The notes: generated by a model not told the origin, from the sequence alone. Positions 6,478-16,266 are shown, numbered from the stretch's first letter. The stretch: DNA of 64,000 nt from Pseudomonas sp. S04 (GCF_009834545.1 NZ_CP019427.1:2796001-2860000), one strand, 5' to 3'. Numbers and translations: made by a program.

Positions 6478-8907
6478 ATGGCGACGAAGCAGGGCATGCA
6501 ACCATTGGCGCGGGCAGTACACGCTGCCGCACTGGGTCTGATCATTGCGGGCGGCAGCCTGGCCACCGCAACGCTGCAGGCCGTCGAGCAAGGCGCGCAG
6601 CATAAGCGTGCCTATCAGGTGCCAGCCGGCAACCTGAGCAGTTCGCTCGCCGAGTTCGCCAGCCAGGCGGATATCACCCTGCCCATCGAACCGGGCCTGG
6701 TGGAGGGGTTGCGCAGCCCTGGCCTGAATGCCGCCACCAGCGTGGAAGGCGGCCTGCAGCAACTGTTGCAGGGTACCGGCCTGCAAGCTTCACCGCAGGG
6801 TCGCGGGCTGTACCTGCTGACACCGCAGGACACCGGCACCAGTCTGGAACTGGGCGCTACCAGCATTACCGGACAGCACCTGGCGGCGACCACTGAGAAT
6901 AGCGGTTCCTATACCACCGGGGTTATGCAGACTGCCACCAAGCTGCCCCTGACCTTGCGCGAAACACCGCAGACGGTCAGCGTGGTCACGCGCAAGCGTA
7001 TGGACGACAAGGCCATGACCAGCATCAGCGATGTCGCTCAAAGTGCACCGGGGGTTTTTCTGAACAACTCCGGCGGGGCGGGGCGGCCGACATTCAGCGC
7101 TCGCGGTTTCGACATCGACAACATCATGTACGATGGTTTTCCCACCAGCTTCCTGACCTACCTGCCCAGTGGAGAGGCCAACCTGGCCATGTATGACCGG
7201 GTCGAAATCGTGCGCGGCGCCACCGGGCTGGCCCAGGGCGCCGGCAATCCTGCTGGCGCCATTAACCTGATACGCAAGCGCCCGACCCATCAATTCCAGG
7301 GCACGCTCACCGGCAGTGCCGGGAGTTGGGACGATTACGCCGGCACCCTGGATGTCGGCGGCCCGCTCAATGACAACGGTACCCTGCGTGCCCGTACCGT
7401 GATCTCGCGCGAGGATGCCAAAAGCTTCCGCGACTCGGTGGAAAGTGATGCGGATCTGTACTACGGCGTGGTCGACGCCGACCTGAGTGAAAGCACCACC
7501 CTGACATTCGGTGGTTACCGGCAGAAGAACTACACCAACTACATCTGGGGCGGGTTGCCGATGGCCCGTGGTGGCGGTCATCTCGGGCTGCCACGTGACA
7601 CCTTCCTCGGTAATGACTGGGAGTATTCGGATAATCGCACTACCGGCTATTTCGCCACTCTTGAGCAAGGCTTGGCCAACGACTGGACATTACGCCTGGC
7701 AGCCATGCAATCGAAGACCGACACCGACGTGCTGGCCTCTTCGATATGGGAATACGATCGCCACTACCTCTGGACCGAAGCCATGGAGCAGAAGGAAACC
7801 GGCTACGACCTGGCGCTGAGCGGCCCTTTCCAGTTGCTCGGTCAAGAACATGACCTGAGCCTGGGCGTAAGCAAGCGCAAGCTGGATTATCGTTCCGGTA
7901 AGGCTTGGAGCGATTTCATCGACGCAGGCAGCAATCTTTTCGAGTGGGACCCACGGGGTCATGACAAGCCGGATTACGTCAGGGGGCCTGATGGCCTTCC
8001 CGAGACCACCACCCAGGACAGCTTCTATGCCAGTACCCGCCTGCGCTTGAGCGAGCCACTGTCGCTGATTCTCGGTGGCCGTCTGGACTGGTATGAATTC
8101 GATGACAGCGCAAACAGTCAAAGCAACTACAAGGTCACTCGCAACCTGACCCGCTATGCCGGCCTGGTCTACGACCTCAACGCCAATCACTCGGTCTATG
8201 TCAGCTACACCGATATCTTCAAGCCGCAGAGCGAAAAAGGCATAGGCGGCAACGTGATTGAGCCCGTAGTGGGTGAGAACTACGAAGTGGGCATCAAGGG
8301 CGAGTACTTTGATGGCGCGCTGAATACCAACATGGCAGTGTTCCAGATCGATCAGAAGAATCGCGCCCAGGAGTTGCCTGATATCAAAGGTTGCGGTTCA
8401 GGCGCCGCCAGTGCCTGCTATGAGGCCGCTGGCCTGGTGCGCAGCAAGGGCATTGACCTGGAAATCCAGGGCGCCCTGACCGACAACTGGCAATTGGCTG
8501 GCGGTTACACCTACACCCAGACCCAATACGTCAACGACGCCAACGCAGCCAAAGAAGGCGAAGACTTCGACCGCAAGAAACCGCGCCAGCTATTCAAGCT
8601 GGCGACGATCTACACCCTGCCCGATGACCTGCAGCGCTGGCGCATTGGTGGTGATGTCTATCAGCAGAGCCGCATACGCACTTCGGGAGGAACCGGTGCC
8701 AGCGCATGGAAAAACCAGCAGGGCTCCTACACCGTGGTCGGTCTGGTAGGAGGCTACCAGGCCACCGAGCAACTGGATCTGCAGCTCAACGTCAACAACC
8801 TGTTCGACCGCACCTACTACAGCAGCGTGGCCAATGGTGGCTATAGCCCGTACGACATCTACGGCGACCCACGCAATGTGAAGCTGACCGCCCGCTATAG
8901 CTTCTAA
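6478..8907 (+). CDS. TonB-dependent ferric-siderophore receptor with signalling domain
   Basis: An 809-residue outer-membrane receptor. A signal peptide ends near residue 38. A short N-terminal signalling (STN) domain spans about 43-120 (AYQVPAGNLSSSLAEFASQADI). The plug carries LRETPQTVSVVTRKRMDD and VEIVRGATGLAQGAGNPAGAINLI, and the beta-barrel ends in aromatic Phe (ARYSF). The STN domain links it to FecR and FecI upstream as a cell-surface signalling set. Plug and barrel resemble FpvA/FoxA-type siderophore receptors. The ligand cannot be told from sequence; no siderophore synthesis gene is adjacent, so a xenosiderophore is plausible. Confidence 0.92.
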   Translation: MATKQGMQPLARAVHAAALGLIIAGGSLATATLQAVEQGAQHKRAYQVPAGNLSSSLAEFASQADITLPIEPGLVEGLRSPGLNAATSVEGGLQQLLQGTGLQASPQGRGLYLLTPQDTGTSLELGATSITGQHLAATTENSGSYTTGVMQTATKLPLTLRETPQTVSVVTRKRMDDKAMTSISDVAQSAPGVFLNNSGGAGRPTFSARGFDIDNIMYDGFPTSFLTYLPSGEANLAMYDRVEIVRGATGLAQGAGNPAGAINLIRKRPTHQFQGTLTGSAGSWDDYAGTLDVGGPLNDNGTLRARTVISREDAKSFRDSVESDADLYYGVVDADLSESTTLTFGGYRQKNYTNYIWGGLPMARGGGHLGLPRDTFLGNDWEYSDNRTTGYFATLEQGLANDWTLRLAAMQSKTDTDVLASSIWEYDRHYLWTEAMEQKETGYDLALSGPFQLLGQEHDLSLGVSKRKLDYRSGKAWSDFIDAGSNLFEWDPRGHDKPDYVRGPDGLPETTTQDSFYASTRLRLSEPLSLILGGRLDWYEFDDSANSQSNYKVTRNLTRYAGLVYDLNANHSVYVSYTDIFKPQSEKGIGGNVIEPVVGENYEVGIKGEYFDGALNTNMAVFQIDQKNRAQELPDIKGCGSGAASACYEAAGLVRSKGIDLEIQGALTDNWQLAGGYTYTQTQYVNDANAAKEGEDFDRKKPRQLFKLATIYTLPDDLQRWRIGGDVYQQSRIRTSGGTGASAWKNQQGSYTVVGLVGGYQATEQLDLQLNVNNLFDRTYYSSVANGGYSPYDIYGDPRNVKLTARYSF

Positions 8908-9309
8908 GAAGCTGTTAGAACCCCCAGATCCATCAAGCTACACGTGCTGCCCAGCGGCATACTGCTGGGCCACACATCCACCTCAAGGAACGAGCCAATG
9001 ATCACCCCACCTGAGCAGTTGCCGTTTTTGCCCGGGGCCTTGCGCAACTGATAACGCACGCGCAACTGCAGGTGTTCCCCGACGCGGGTCATGACTTGGG
9101 TTTACCCACTCACCTGCAGCGGCCGGGTTGATCGATAAGCACCTGGATTGCGCGCAGCTTTGTAAGCAACCGGCAAATTAAGAATCCTCCTAAAGAACTG
9201 TTCAGTGCGCAGCCCTAAGCTGTGCTCATTCGCCCGGTAAGGGTTTACAGGCTCAAGGTTGGAGCCAGGGAACGGGCGAATACCGTCAACTGAGCTGGAA
9301 GGTATTTCC
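8908..9309. other. Intergenic region after the receptor
   Basis: No gene is supported in these 402 bases. A hairpin CCCAGC / GCTGGG at 8950-8969 follows the receptor stop and could weakly end transcription, but no T tract follows it. A good ribosome site (GGAAGG, 9297-9302) at the right end belongs to the lipoprotein gene. Confidence 0.5.
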
Positions 9310-9651
9310 ATGAAGCGTCGAGTCGCCCCCGCTGCGTGTTTGCTTGCCTCGTTCCTAATGGTCAGCCTGGGCGGGTGCATGAGTGATAAAGAGGCGCTGG
9401 CTACCAGTAAAGAGTCGGCCCTCCTGACCGCGACTAAACGCGCGCAGTACGAAATCAATTGTGAAAACGTCACTTCGGCGGTGATCACCAGCAAGATCAG
9501 CTTTATTCCCTATTCCAGTCAACGCACGGAGTACACCATCGGTGTGCGCGGTTGCGGCAAACAAGTCATCTACATCACCCATTGCCTGGAGGCGGGCAGT
9601 TGCAGTGCGATCAGCGACAACGCCTCTATTTTGCAAGAGCAGGAGGGTTGA
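9310..9651 (+). CDS. Small hypothetical lipoprotein
   Basis: A 113-residue protein with a clear type II signal peptide: MKRR, a hydrophobic run, then the lipobox LGGC. The mature part has four further cysteines (NCENV, RGCGKQ, THCLEAGSC), suggesting disulfides, and no recognised domain. The ATG at 9310 follows GGAAGG at good spacing; an upstream in-frame start lacks this. Ser at +3 after the Cys (CMSDK) gives no inner-membrane retention Asp at +2, so the outer membrane is the likely site. Its 3' end overlaps the convergent DUF2955 gene by 26 bases. Confidence 0.75.
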   Translation: MKRRVAPAACLLASFLMVSLGGCMSDKEALATSKESALLTATKRAQYEINCENVTSAVITSKISFIPYSSQRTEYTIGVRGCGKQVIYITHCLEAGSCSAISDNASILQEQEG

Positions 9652-10666
9652 GCGGGGCGTTGCGTCGGCGTTGATCCAGCAGGTGGACCATCAGGCAGGC
9701 ATAGAGGGTCACCAGGATAAACAGCCCCATGCGGATCGCGAATGCGGTGTAGACGTCCTTGCCGGCGGCGCTGTCTTGTACCGATTGACCGAGCAGGATG
9801 ATCATGGTCACCAGGGTGTTTAGCCAGAAGCCCGGGCTTTGTGCGGTCGGGCGCAGGCGGTAGAGCTTGCGCGCCACCAGCAAGGTGAACAGCAGGGTCC
9901 ACAGGAAAAACATCCAAAGGTGGACAAACAGGCTCAGTCCACACCAGAACAATATCGCCAGCAGGCCGCCGAGCAGGGTCGAGCCGATCAGTTCGCGCCC
10001 GGCGTGGCGGGTTCCGGTGGTGGAGCTCTGTTGCCCCAGGCTGACGGCCTTGAGGACGATCGGCAAGTAGCTGGCCGGGTCAAGCAGCACCAGGACAAAA
10101 GTCGGCAGCACGATCAACGTGGCGCGCAGCGCGACCCGGGTAATCTCTGCTGGGCTGAGGGCCGGGGCCGGCGGGGGGGAGGGCGCGTTACCAGGGTCGG
10201 GAAACAGCCAGTGGCTCACGCCTACCGACAGCATCGCGAGGAACAGGCCCTTGCCCAGTGCCTCGATCACCGTCACCGCCAGGCCGAAGTCGGCGACGCC
10301 GGCAGCGGAGATCAGGGTCAGGCCGATAATCAGAAAGGTCACCACCAGGCCATTGGCGCCACGCAAACCCATGCGAAACACCACAAACAGCGCCAACGCG
10401 ATCAGCAGTACGCCGCTGGCCGGGTAGTAGCGCAGCATGGGGATCAGCAGCAGGCCGATACCGGTGGTGAACAGGGCGACCAGGATCAGGCCCAGGCCGG
10501 CCTTGAACGACAGCGGTTGGTTGAGTGACACCAGCAGCATCAGGGCCAGCACCGGTGCCATGAAGGGAATCGGCAGCGCCAGGCCGAAGCTGACCGTCAG
10601 GCACAGCGCCGTACCGCAGGCCAGGCGCAGCGCGCGCTGGGCCTGTGGCGAGCGCTCAGTAGGCAT
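9626..10666 (-). CDS. DUF2955 inner-membrane protein (FUSC/AaeB-like efflux component)
   Basis: A 346-residue polytopic membrane protein with two blocks of hydrophobic segments (about 20-160 and 180-335) around a cytosolic linker rich in proline. It matches the DUF2955 group, which resembles aromatic-acid exporters of the FUSC/AaeB type. It is the last gene of a leftward operon with an HlyD adaptor and a NodT-type outer-membrane factor. It probably supplies the inner-membrane part of that tripartite exporter. Its start overlaps the adaptor gene by 11 bases. The substrate is unknown. Confidence 0.8.
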   Translation of the reverse strand: MPTERSPQAQRALRLACGTALCLTVSFGLALPIPFMAPVLALMLLVSLNQPLSFKAGLGLILVALFTTGIGLLLIPMLRYYPASGVLLIALALFVVFRMGLRGANGLVVTFLIIGLTLISAAGVADFGLAVTVIEALGKGLFLAMLSVGVSHWLFPDPGNAPSPPPAPALSPAEITRVALRATLIVLPTFVLVLLDPASYLPIVLKAVSLGQQSSTTGTRHAGRELIGSTLLGGLLAILFWCGLSLFVHLWMFFLWTLLFTLLVARKLYRLRPTAQSPGFWLNTLVTMIILLGQSVQDSAAGKDVYTAFAIRMGLFILVTLYACLMVHLLDQRRRNAPLNPPALAK

Positions 10667-11780
10667 AGGACAGCCAGCTCATCAGCCCAAGGAACAAGCG
10701 GCCAAGGGGATTGAGGGGGTTGCCAGCGGTGGGGAACGCCATGACTTCCGCCTGGCCACCGGCGCGTATTCCACGGCCGTCGCGCAGGCTGGCCAGGGAC
10801 TCGGCGGAAAACTCGATGATCACCGGGAAACGTTGCGCCGGGCGTAGCCAATCGCGGCTGTTCTGCACAGTAGGCAGGGCGCCGGGGGAGGTCGGTTGGC
10901 CGACGCTGACGCCGTAGCCGACGCTGCGCACGTGGCCGCTGAAAACCTCGCCGGGCAGGGCGTCGAGGACGATGGATACCTCGGTGTCGGTCTTGACCAG
11001 GCCGAGGTTGTTCTCGGTCATGTCGGCACTGATCCAGACATCGTGGATGGCGATCAGGGTCATGACCGGGGTACCGGTAGCCGCAAACTGCCCGGTGTCG
11101 GTACGCAAGTCGGTGATCAGGCCCGCCGAGCGTGCATGCACCTGGGTATTGGCCAGGTCCAGTTCGGCTTTCGACAGCGCGGTGGCGGCGCTGCGCAACA
11201 AGGCGTTGTCCTGCTCGCTGCCGCCTTCCTGCTCACGAGCGCGCTGGACTTCGGCGCGGGCGGCCGCTACCTGGCTGACCGCCTGGGCGTGGTTGGCGCG
11301 GGAGACTTCCAGCAAGCGCACGGAAATGGTCCCGCGGTCTTCCCGGTACAAACCTTCCAGGCGCTGGTTGTCCTGACGGGTCTTGAGCTCGTTGGCCTGG
11401 GCCGCGCGCAGGTTGGCTTGCGCTGCGGCAATCCCGGCGGTGCTGGCGCCGATCTGCCGGCGGGTCGACTCAAGGTCGGCACGGGCCCGGTCGACGGCGA
11501 TCTGGTAGGGCTGCGGATCGACTTCGAACAGCACGTCCCCGGCCTTGACGTCCTGGTTGTTGCGCACATTGACCTTGATCACCCGACCCGCTACCTCGGA
11601 CGCCACCGGGATGACAAAGGCGCCCACGCGCGCCTGCTGGGTGTAGGGCGTGAAGCGGTCCGCCAGCAGGTACCAGGCCAGGCTCAGGACGATGAGCAGC
11701 ACAACCCACTTGAGGCTTTTGTTCACCGGTTCGGCGGCAGGTTCGGGGGCCTTGGCGGCGGGCGGCGGGACGTCACTCAT
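10656..11780 (-). CDS. HlyD-family periplasmic adaptor (EmrA/AaeA-like)
   Basis: A 374-residue membrane-fusion protein. A Pro/Ala-rich cytosolic tip is followed by one membrane segment (WVVLLIVLSLAWYLLA, about 25-41). Then come the lipoyl half-motifs (FVIPVASEVAGRVIKVNVRNNQDVKAGD), an alpha-helical hairpin (about 85-215), the second lipoyl half and a beta-barrel with LIAIHDVWISADMTENNL. It should bridge the DUF2955 protein and the outer-membrane factor. It overlaps the upstream gene by 4 bases and the downstream gene by 11, which indicates tight co-translation. Confidence 0.88.
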   Translation of the reverse strand: MSDVPPPAAKAPEPAAEPVNKSLKWVVLLIVLSLAWYLLADRFTPYTQQARVGAFVIPVASEVAGRVIKVNVRNNQDVKAGDVLFEVDPQPYQIAVDRARADLESTRRQIGASTAGIAAAQANLRAAQANELKTRQDNQRLEGLYREDRGTISVRLLEVSRANHAQAVSQVAAARAEVQRAREQEGGSEQDNALLRSAATALSKAELDLANTQVHARSAGLITDLRTDTGQFAATGTPVMTLIAIHDVWISADMTENNLGLVKTDTEVSIVLDALPGEVFSGHVRSVGYGVSVGQPTSPGALPTVQNSRDWLRPAQRFPVIIEFSAESLASLRDGRGIRAGGQAEVMAFPTAGNPLNPLGRLFLGLMSWLSYAY

Positions 11781-13324
11781 CGTTGATCACCTTGGGGAGC
11801 GGGAGCCGGGACTGGGGCGGGTGGCGGGCTGGCGGGTTCCTGCAGCAGGTCGCCCCAGTCGGTGCGTTGTTCCATTTGCTGGCGCGTAGCTGCATCGATT
11901 TTCGCCTGGGCGCTGTACCAGCCACCTCCCAGGGCCCGGTACAGGGCAATCAGGTTGCTGACGGCGGTGCTGCGGCTGAGCAGGTAATTGTCCTGTTGCG
12001 CCAGCAGCGCGCTCTGCGCATCGAGGACCCGCTGGAAGTCCGAGTAGCCCTCGCGGTATTGGGCGTTGGCCAGCACCAGCGAACGTTCGGCGGCAAATGC
12101 CGCCTCGCGCAGGATGCGCTCGCGCTCCAGGGCCTTGGTCAATCCGGTGGCGGCATCGTCGGCTTCGCGCGCCGCCTGGCGGACCTTGTCGCGGTAGGCT
12201 TCGATCAGTTGCTGCAAGCGAGCATCCTGCACCCGCACGTTGTTGTGGATCTGCCCGTAATCGAAGATGTTCCAGCGCAAGCTGGGGCCGCCGACCAGGT
12301 CCAGGTTATTGGAGGTGCCGCCCAGAGAATTGGCTGACCAGACGATACTGCCCAGCAGGCTCAGGGACGGATACAGGTCGGATTCGGCCACGCCGATCAG
12401 TGCCGACTGCGCCGCGACATTCAGCTCCGCGGCCCGCACGTCGGGGCGGCGCAGCAGCAGTTCGGCGGGCACGTCCTGCAGCACGGCGCGGTCCACCAGC
12501 GGTATCAGGCCAGTATTCAGGCTCAGTTGCGGCAGCGCCCCCGGCGGTTGCCCGATCAACACGGCCAGGGCGTTGCGGGTGCGTGCCGCCTGATCTTCCA
12601 GGCTGGGAATGTTGCTCAGGGTTCCCAGGTACTGGGTCTTGGCTTGTTGCACGTCAAGCTCGGCGGTCTGGCCGCTGTTGAAGAGCTTTTCGGTGATCTC
12701 GAAACTGCGCTTCTGCTGGGTGCTGTTTTCCCGTGCCACGCGTAGCCGTGCTTCGGTGGTGCGCAGGGCGAAGTAGGTATCGGCGACCTGGGCGCGCAGC
12801 AGCACCAGGACATCCTCATAGTTGGCCTGGGCGGCGAAGTAGCTGGCATCCGAGGACTCGATGGCGCGACTGAAACGGCCCCAGAAGTCCAACTCCCAGC
12901 CGACATCGAAGCCAGCACTGTACTGCCAGAAGTTACTGCTCTGCGGGTTTTTGCCGCCGGCCTGGCTACGGTTCACGTAGAGGCTATCGGCGCTGGCCTG
13001 CTGCACTTGCGGATAGAGCCCGGCTTGCGCGATGCCCAGTTGCGCGCGGGCCTCCATGACCCGCAAGCCGGCGATCTGCAGGCTTGAGTTGTGGGCATCG
13101 GCAGCGGCAATCAAGCGGTCGAGCAGCGGGTCGTTGAACACCCGCCACCATTGACGCAGGTCCGGATTGTCGCCGCGTTGGCTGGCCTGTTCGAGGGCGG
13201 CGCTGTTCCACTGCCGTGTCCAGGGCTGCGCCGGACTCTGGAAGTCGGGGCCCAGGCGCACGCAGCCGCCGAGACCGAGCAGCGCAACCAGCAACAGGTG
13301 CCCTGGATGGCAGGATTTAATCAT
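11777..13324 (-). CDS. NodT-family outer-membrane efflux lipoprotein
   Basis: About 515 residues. A lipoprotein signal ends in the lipobox GLGGC, followed by VRLGPDFQSPAQPW, the usual opening of NodT/OprM factors. Two outer-membrane-efflux repeats follow, each with long helices (QIAGLRVMEARAQLGIAQAGLYPQ; RRPDVRAAELNVAAQSALIGVAESDLYP). It should form the outer-membrane channel of the operon's exporter. I place the start at the ATG at 13322-13324; a GTG three codons upstream is possible. It lies 18 bases after the AI-2E gene. Confidence 0.87.
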   Translation of the reverse strand: MIKSCHPGHLLLVALLGLGGCVRLGPDFQSPAQPWTRQWNSAALEQASQRGDNPDLRQWWRVFNDPLLDRLIAAADAHNSSLQIAGLRVMEARAQLGIAQAGLYPQVQQASADSLYVNRSQAGGKNPQSSNFWQYSAGFDVGWELDFWGRFSRAIESSDASYFAAQANYEDVLVLLRAQVADTYFALRTTEARLRVARENSTQQKRSFEITEKLFNSGQTAELDVQQAKTQYLGTLSNIPSLEDQAARTRNALAVLIGQPPGALPQLSLNTGLIPLVDRAVLQDVPAELLLRRPDVRAAELNVAAQSALIGVAESDLYPSLSLLGSIVWSANSLGGTSNNLDLVGGPSLRWNIFDYGQIHNNVRVQDARLQQLIEAYRDKVRQAAREADDAATGLTKALERERILREAAFAAERSLVLANAQYREGYSDFQRVLDAQSALLAQQDNYLLSRSTAVSNLIALYRALGGGWYSAQAKIDAATRQQMEQRTDWGDLLQEPASPPPAPVPAPAPQGDQR

Positions 13325-13342
13325 GCAGTGCACCCGCTCGTG

Positions 13343-14446
13343 TCAGGACTGCCCCAGTTTGTCGGGTCGGGAAGCGGGTGGCTGGTCCTGTACCCATTGC
13401 CAGAACAACTGGTAGGCCACGGCCAGGACCACCGGGCCAATGAACAGGCCGATGATGCCGTTGGTGACCATGCCGCCCAGGGCACCGATCAGTACCACTG
13501 GCATCGGCACGTCGACGCCGCGCCCCAGTAGCAGGGGCTTGAGCACGTTATCCACCAGGCCGGCGATGAATACATAGATGGAGAAGATGATGGTGGCGGT
13601 CGTCGCCCCTTGGCTGGCCAGCACGAAGATGATCACCGGCAACGTGATCAACGTGGCCGGTAGTTGCATGATGCCCAGCAGTAGCACCGCCAGGGCCAGC
13701 AGGCCGGCAGCAGGTACGCCCATCAGGACGAACCCGGCACCCACCAGCAGCATTTGAATGAAGGCAATGCCGATCACGCCCAGGGCTACCGCGCGAATGG
13801 TCGCGGTGCACAGCTCGGTGATGGACGGGCCACGGTCCGGGCCGCAGACCCGCGAAACAATATGCACCGCGCTGCGGCTGCCGCTTTCACCGTAGGCCAT
13901 GAAGATCCCGGCGATGATCAGGGCAAAGATGAAGATCAGGAAACCCGCACCGGCGCCGGCCAACTTGCTCAGCAGGGCGAGGCTGAAGTGCTTGATCTCG
14001 GGGATGTACTTTTGCACCAGCACCGGCAGGTCGGTGACGGCTTGCATCCACAGGCTATGGAGTTTTTCGCCCACCAGTGGCCAGGTGGCTACCGAATCAG
14101 GCGGAACCGGGATATGCACGGTGTCGGCCCGGACAATGGTCATGGCGCTTTCCACCGAGCTGACGATCGAGGTGCCCAACAGATAGACCGGCACCAACAG
14201 GATCGCCACGGCGATCAGCACCATCACGGTCGCGGTGTGCCCGCCACTGGTGCCCAGCTTGCGGCTGAGTTTGCCGTGCAACGGGTACAGGGTGATCGCC
14301 AGAATCACCGACCACAGCATCAAGTCCAGGAACGGGCTGAAAATGCGGAAGCAGAACATCAGGAGGACCGCGAGCAGTCCCGCACGGATCAGCACATCAA
14401 GCATATCCCGGGAGAAGGATTTCTCGGTCACAGGGGTGGGTAGCAT
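13343..14446 (-). CDS. AI-2E family transporter (PerM/TqsA type)
   Basis: A 367-residue membrane protein of the PerM/AI-2E exporter superfamily. There are three hydrophobic segments near the N terminus (IRAGLLAVLLMFCFRIFSPF onward), a soluble middle part, and C-terminal segments with the family-typical GLVDNVLKPLLLGRG followed by MPVVLIGALGGM. The ATG at 14446 has a strong ribosome site (CCGGAGG). A longer open frame to 14611 lacks one and adds a low-complexity extension, so I reject it. It leads the operon with the tripartite exporter genes. Despite the name, members move varied substrates. Confidence 0.87.
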   Translation of the reverse strand: MLPTPVTEKSFSRDMLDVLIRAGLLAVLLMFCFRIFSPFLDLMLWSVILAITLYPLHGKLSRKLGTSGGHTATVMVLIAVAILLVPVYLLGTSIVSSVESAMTIVRADTVHIPVPPDSVATWPLVGEKLHSLWMQAVTDLPVLVQKYIPEIKHFSLALLSKLAGAGAGFLIFIFALIIAGIFMAYGESGSRSAVHIVSRVCGPDRGPSITELCTATIRAVALGVIGIAFIQMLLVGAGFVLMGVPAAGLLALAVLLLGIMQLPATLITLPVIIFVLASQGATTATIIFSIYVFIAGLVDNVLKPLLLGRGVDVPMPVVLIGALGGMVTNGIIGLFIGPVVLAVAYQLFWQWVQDQPPASRPDKLGQS

Positions 14447-14641
14447 GGAGAGCCTCCGGGGGCGGACAGCAACGGCATGAGAAGGGTAAATCCAGCATAG
14501 ACGCTCAATTGGAAATGATAGGGATGTCGAATCGATGATTTTCATCCACCAGCTCACCGCCGGAGCAGCCGGGGGGGCGGCAGTGGAGCCCTGGCGCGCA
14601 GCTAATACCAATCAATAATGCTCATTAATCTGCTTGGACAG

Positions 14642-14671
14642 CCTGGCGGTGTCGGTGTGGGCACCGCCAGG
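14642..14671. terminator. Strong inverted repeat after the serine hydrolase gene
   Basis: CCTGGCGGTG and CACCGCCAGG form a perfect 10-bp stem with a 10-base loop, 16 bases past the stop codon of the minus-strand hydrolase gene. No T tract follows on either strand. It is therefore a stabilising or weak termination structure rather than a proven intrinsic terminator. Confidence 0.4.
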
Positions 14672-14686
14672 ACGGGTCGCCGTGCC

Positions 14687-16006
14687 TCAAGGCTGCTGGA
14701 GCAGATGCTGCGCGAGGGCGGCGAAGGCCGGCAGGGTCACCGGGTCATTGGCGGCATTGCCCGCCACCGGGTGCGAGGCGAAACGGGCGATGACCATCTG
14801 CGCCTGCGGATCGATGTACAGGCTTTGCCCGTGAACGCCGCGGGCCATGAAGGCGCCGTTCGGGTTGTGGCTGACCCACCACATGTTGCGGTAGCTCCAG
14901 CCCTGCAGCAGGCCATAACCGGCCTTGGCGAAGGCGGCCTTGTCGCCACCGCCACGGATCTCGTCGACGACCGCCTTGGGCACGATCTGCTCGCCGTTGG
15001 CTTGCCCGTCATTGCGCAACATTTCCGCGACCCGGGCCATGTCCCGCAACCCGGCGTTGAAACCGCCACCGGCAAAGGGCGTGCCGATGCTGTCCACGCT
15101 GAAATAGGCGTCCTGTTCCATGCCCAGGCGACTCCAGATGCGTTGCGAGAGGAGTTGGGCGACGTTTTGCCCGGTGGCCCGGGCGATCACCCAGCCCAGT
15201 ACGTCGGTGTTGACAGTTTTGTAGGCAAAGGCCTCGCCGTGACGGCCCTGGGCTTGCACGCTTTGCAAAAACTCATAGTAGCTGCGTGGCCCACGGTAAT
15301 CCTTGGGCTTGGGCAGGGGGTTGCCGGCATTGGCATGGGCCCAGATTTGTGCGTCGGGGTTGGCATAGTCTTCGCTGTACTCAAGGCCAGTGGTCATGTC
15401 CAGCACCTGGCGCAGCGTCGCATCGCCAAAGGCCGAACTCGCCAGTTCCGGCACGTAGTGGTCGACGCGCTGTGCCGGGTCGAGCTTGCCTTCGGCGACC
15501 AGGGTTGCCCCCAGGATGCCGACCATGGATTTGCTCACCGACATGGCCGCGTGCTGGCCTTGGGGTGTCAGTACGCCAAAGTAGCGTTCATACACCACCT
15601 TGCCGCGATGCAGCACGACAATCCCGTCGGTGTAGGTGGCGGCCAACGATTGCGACCAGGTAAGAGACTGGTTGTCCGTGGTGTTGAATGACAGGGCGTC
15701 GATGGCGTTGTCGGGTGCCTGTGCCAGCACCGATGGCGCTGCCAGGCCGCGCGAGACGTTCAGTGTCGGCATCAACTGGCGGAAGTTGGAGAAGCTCCAG
15801 CGCAGCGCCGGAAATTGGTAGTAGCTGCCATCGGCGAACCGAATGATGCGCGCAGGTGGCGGTGGCGAACCGACCATCCAGCCGAGCTTTATCGGGTCGC
15901 TGGCAGCGGCATCGGGGTAATCAATGGCGCAGGCGGACGCGCTGGTCAGGGCGCTGAACACGCCGGCGAACAGCGAAAGAGCGGTCAAGCGCGCAGCTGG
16001 CTTCAT
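14687..16006 (-). CDS. Exported serine hydrolase of the beta-lactamase/NylB family
   Basis: A 439-residue protein with a Sec signal peptide (MKPAARLTALSLFAGVFSAL, cleavage near ACA). The class C beta-lactamase fold signature SVSK gives catalytic Ser156 and Lys159. LRQVLDMTTGLEYSEDY and YKTVNTDVLGWVIA fit the 6-aminohexanoate-dimer hydrolase (NylB) and esterase EstB branch. A late HGQSLYIDPQ matches the usual third motif position. It probably hydrolyses an ester or amide in the periplasm; the substrate is unknown. It is transcribed alone, divergent from lpxO. Confidence 0.85.
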   Translation of the reverse strand: MKPAARLTALSLFAGVFSALTSASACAIDYPDAAASDPIKLGWMVGSPPPPARIIRFADGSYYQFPALRWSFSNFRQLMPTLNVSRGLAAPSVLAQAPDNAIDALSFNTTDNQSLTWSQSLAATYTDGIVVLHRGKVVYERYFGVLTPQGQHAAMSVSKSMVGILGATLVAEGKLDPAQRVDHYVPELASSAFGDATLRQVLDMTTGLEYSEDYANPDAQIWAHANAGNPLPKPKDYRGPRSYYEFLQSVQAQGRHGEAFAYKTVNTDVLGWVIARATGQNVAQLLSQRIWSRLGMEQDAYFSVDSIGTPFAGGGFNAGLRDMARVAEMLRNDGQANGEQIVPKAVVDEIRGGGDKAAFAKAGYGLLQGWSYRNMWWVSHNPNGAFMARGVHGQSLYIDPQAQMVIARFASHPVAGNAANDPVTLPAFAALAQHLLQQP

Positions 16007-16266
16007 TATTTGGATCTTCCATGAACAGGGGGCGGGTAGCTGGAGATTTTGCCTGAGTGGCCAGGGTGCCGGATTGTCGGCAGTACATCCAGCCTAAAGT
16101 TTTTCACATTTGTTGGTTTTCCCTAGGTTACAAACTGTGACTAAAATGCGCGCCAATGGTCAGGTGCTGGCGTTGTGCTCAGCCCCTGCCAGAGATGCCC
16201 GATGTTGCGTTAAGCCAGGTCCCGTGGCGCGCAGCGTGTATTTTTTCTGACCTGTGATTATTTTTC

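Noticed and set aside
8904..9092. 62-codon minus-strand frame after the TonB receptor
   Set aside because: It overlaps the receptor stop, shows no known domain and has no convincing ribosome site.
14447..14611. 55-residue N-terminal extension of the AI-2E family protein
   Set aside because: The ATG at 14446 has a strong Shine-Dalgarno and gives the family length. The extension is low complexity.
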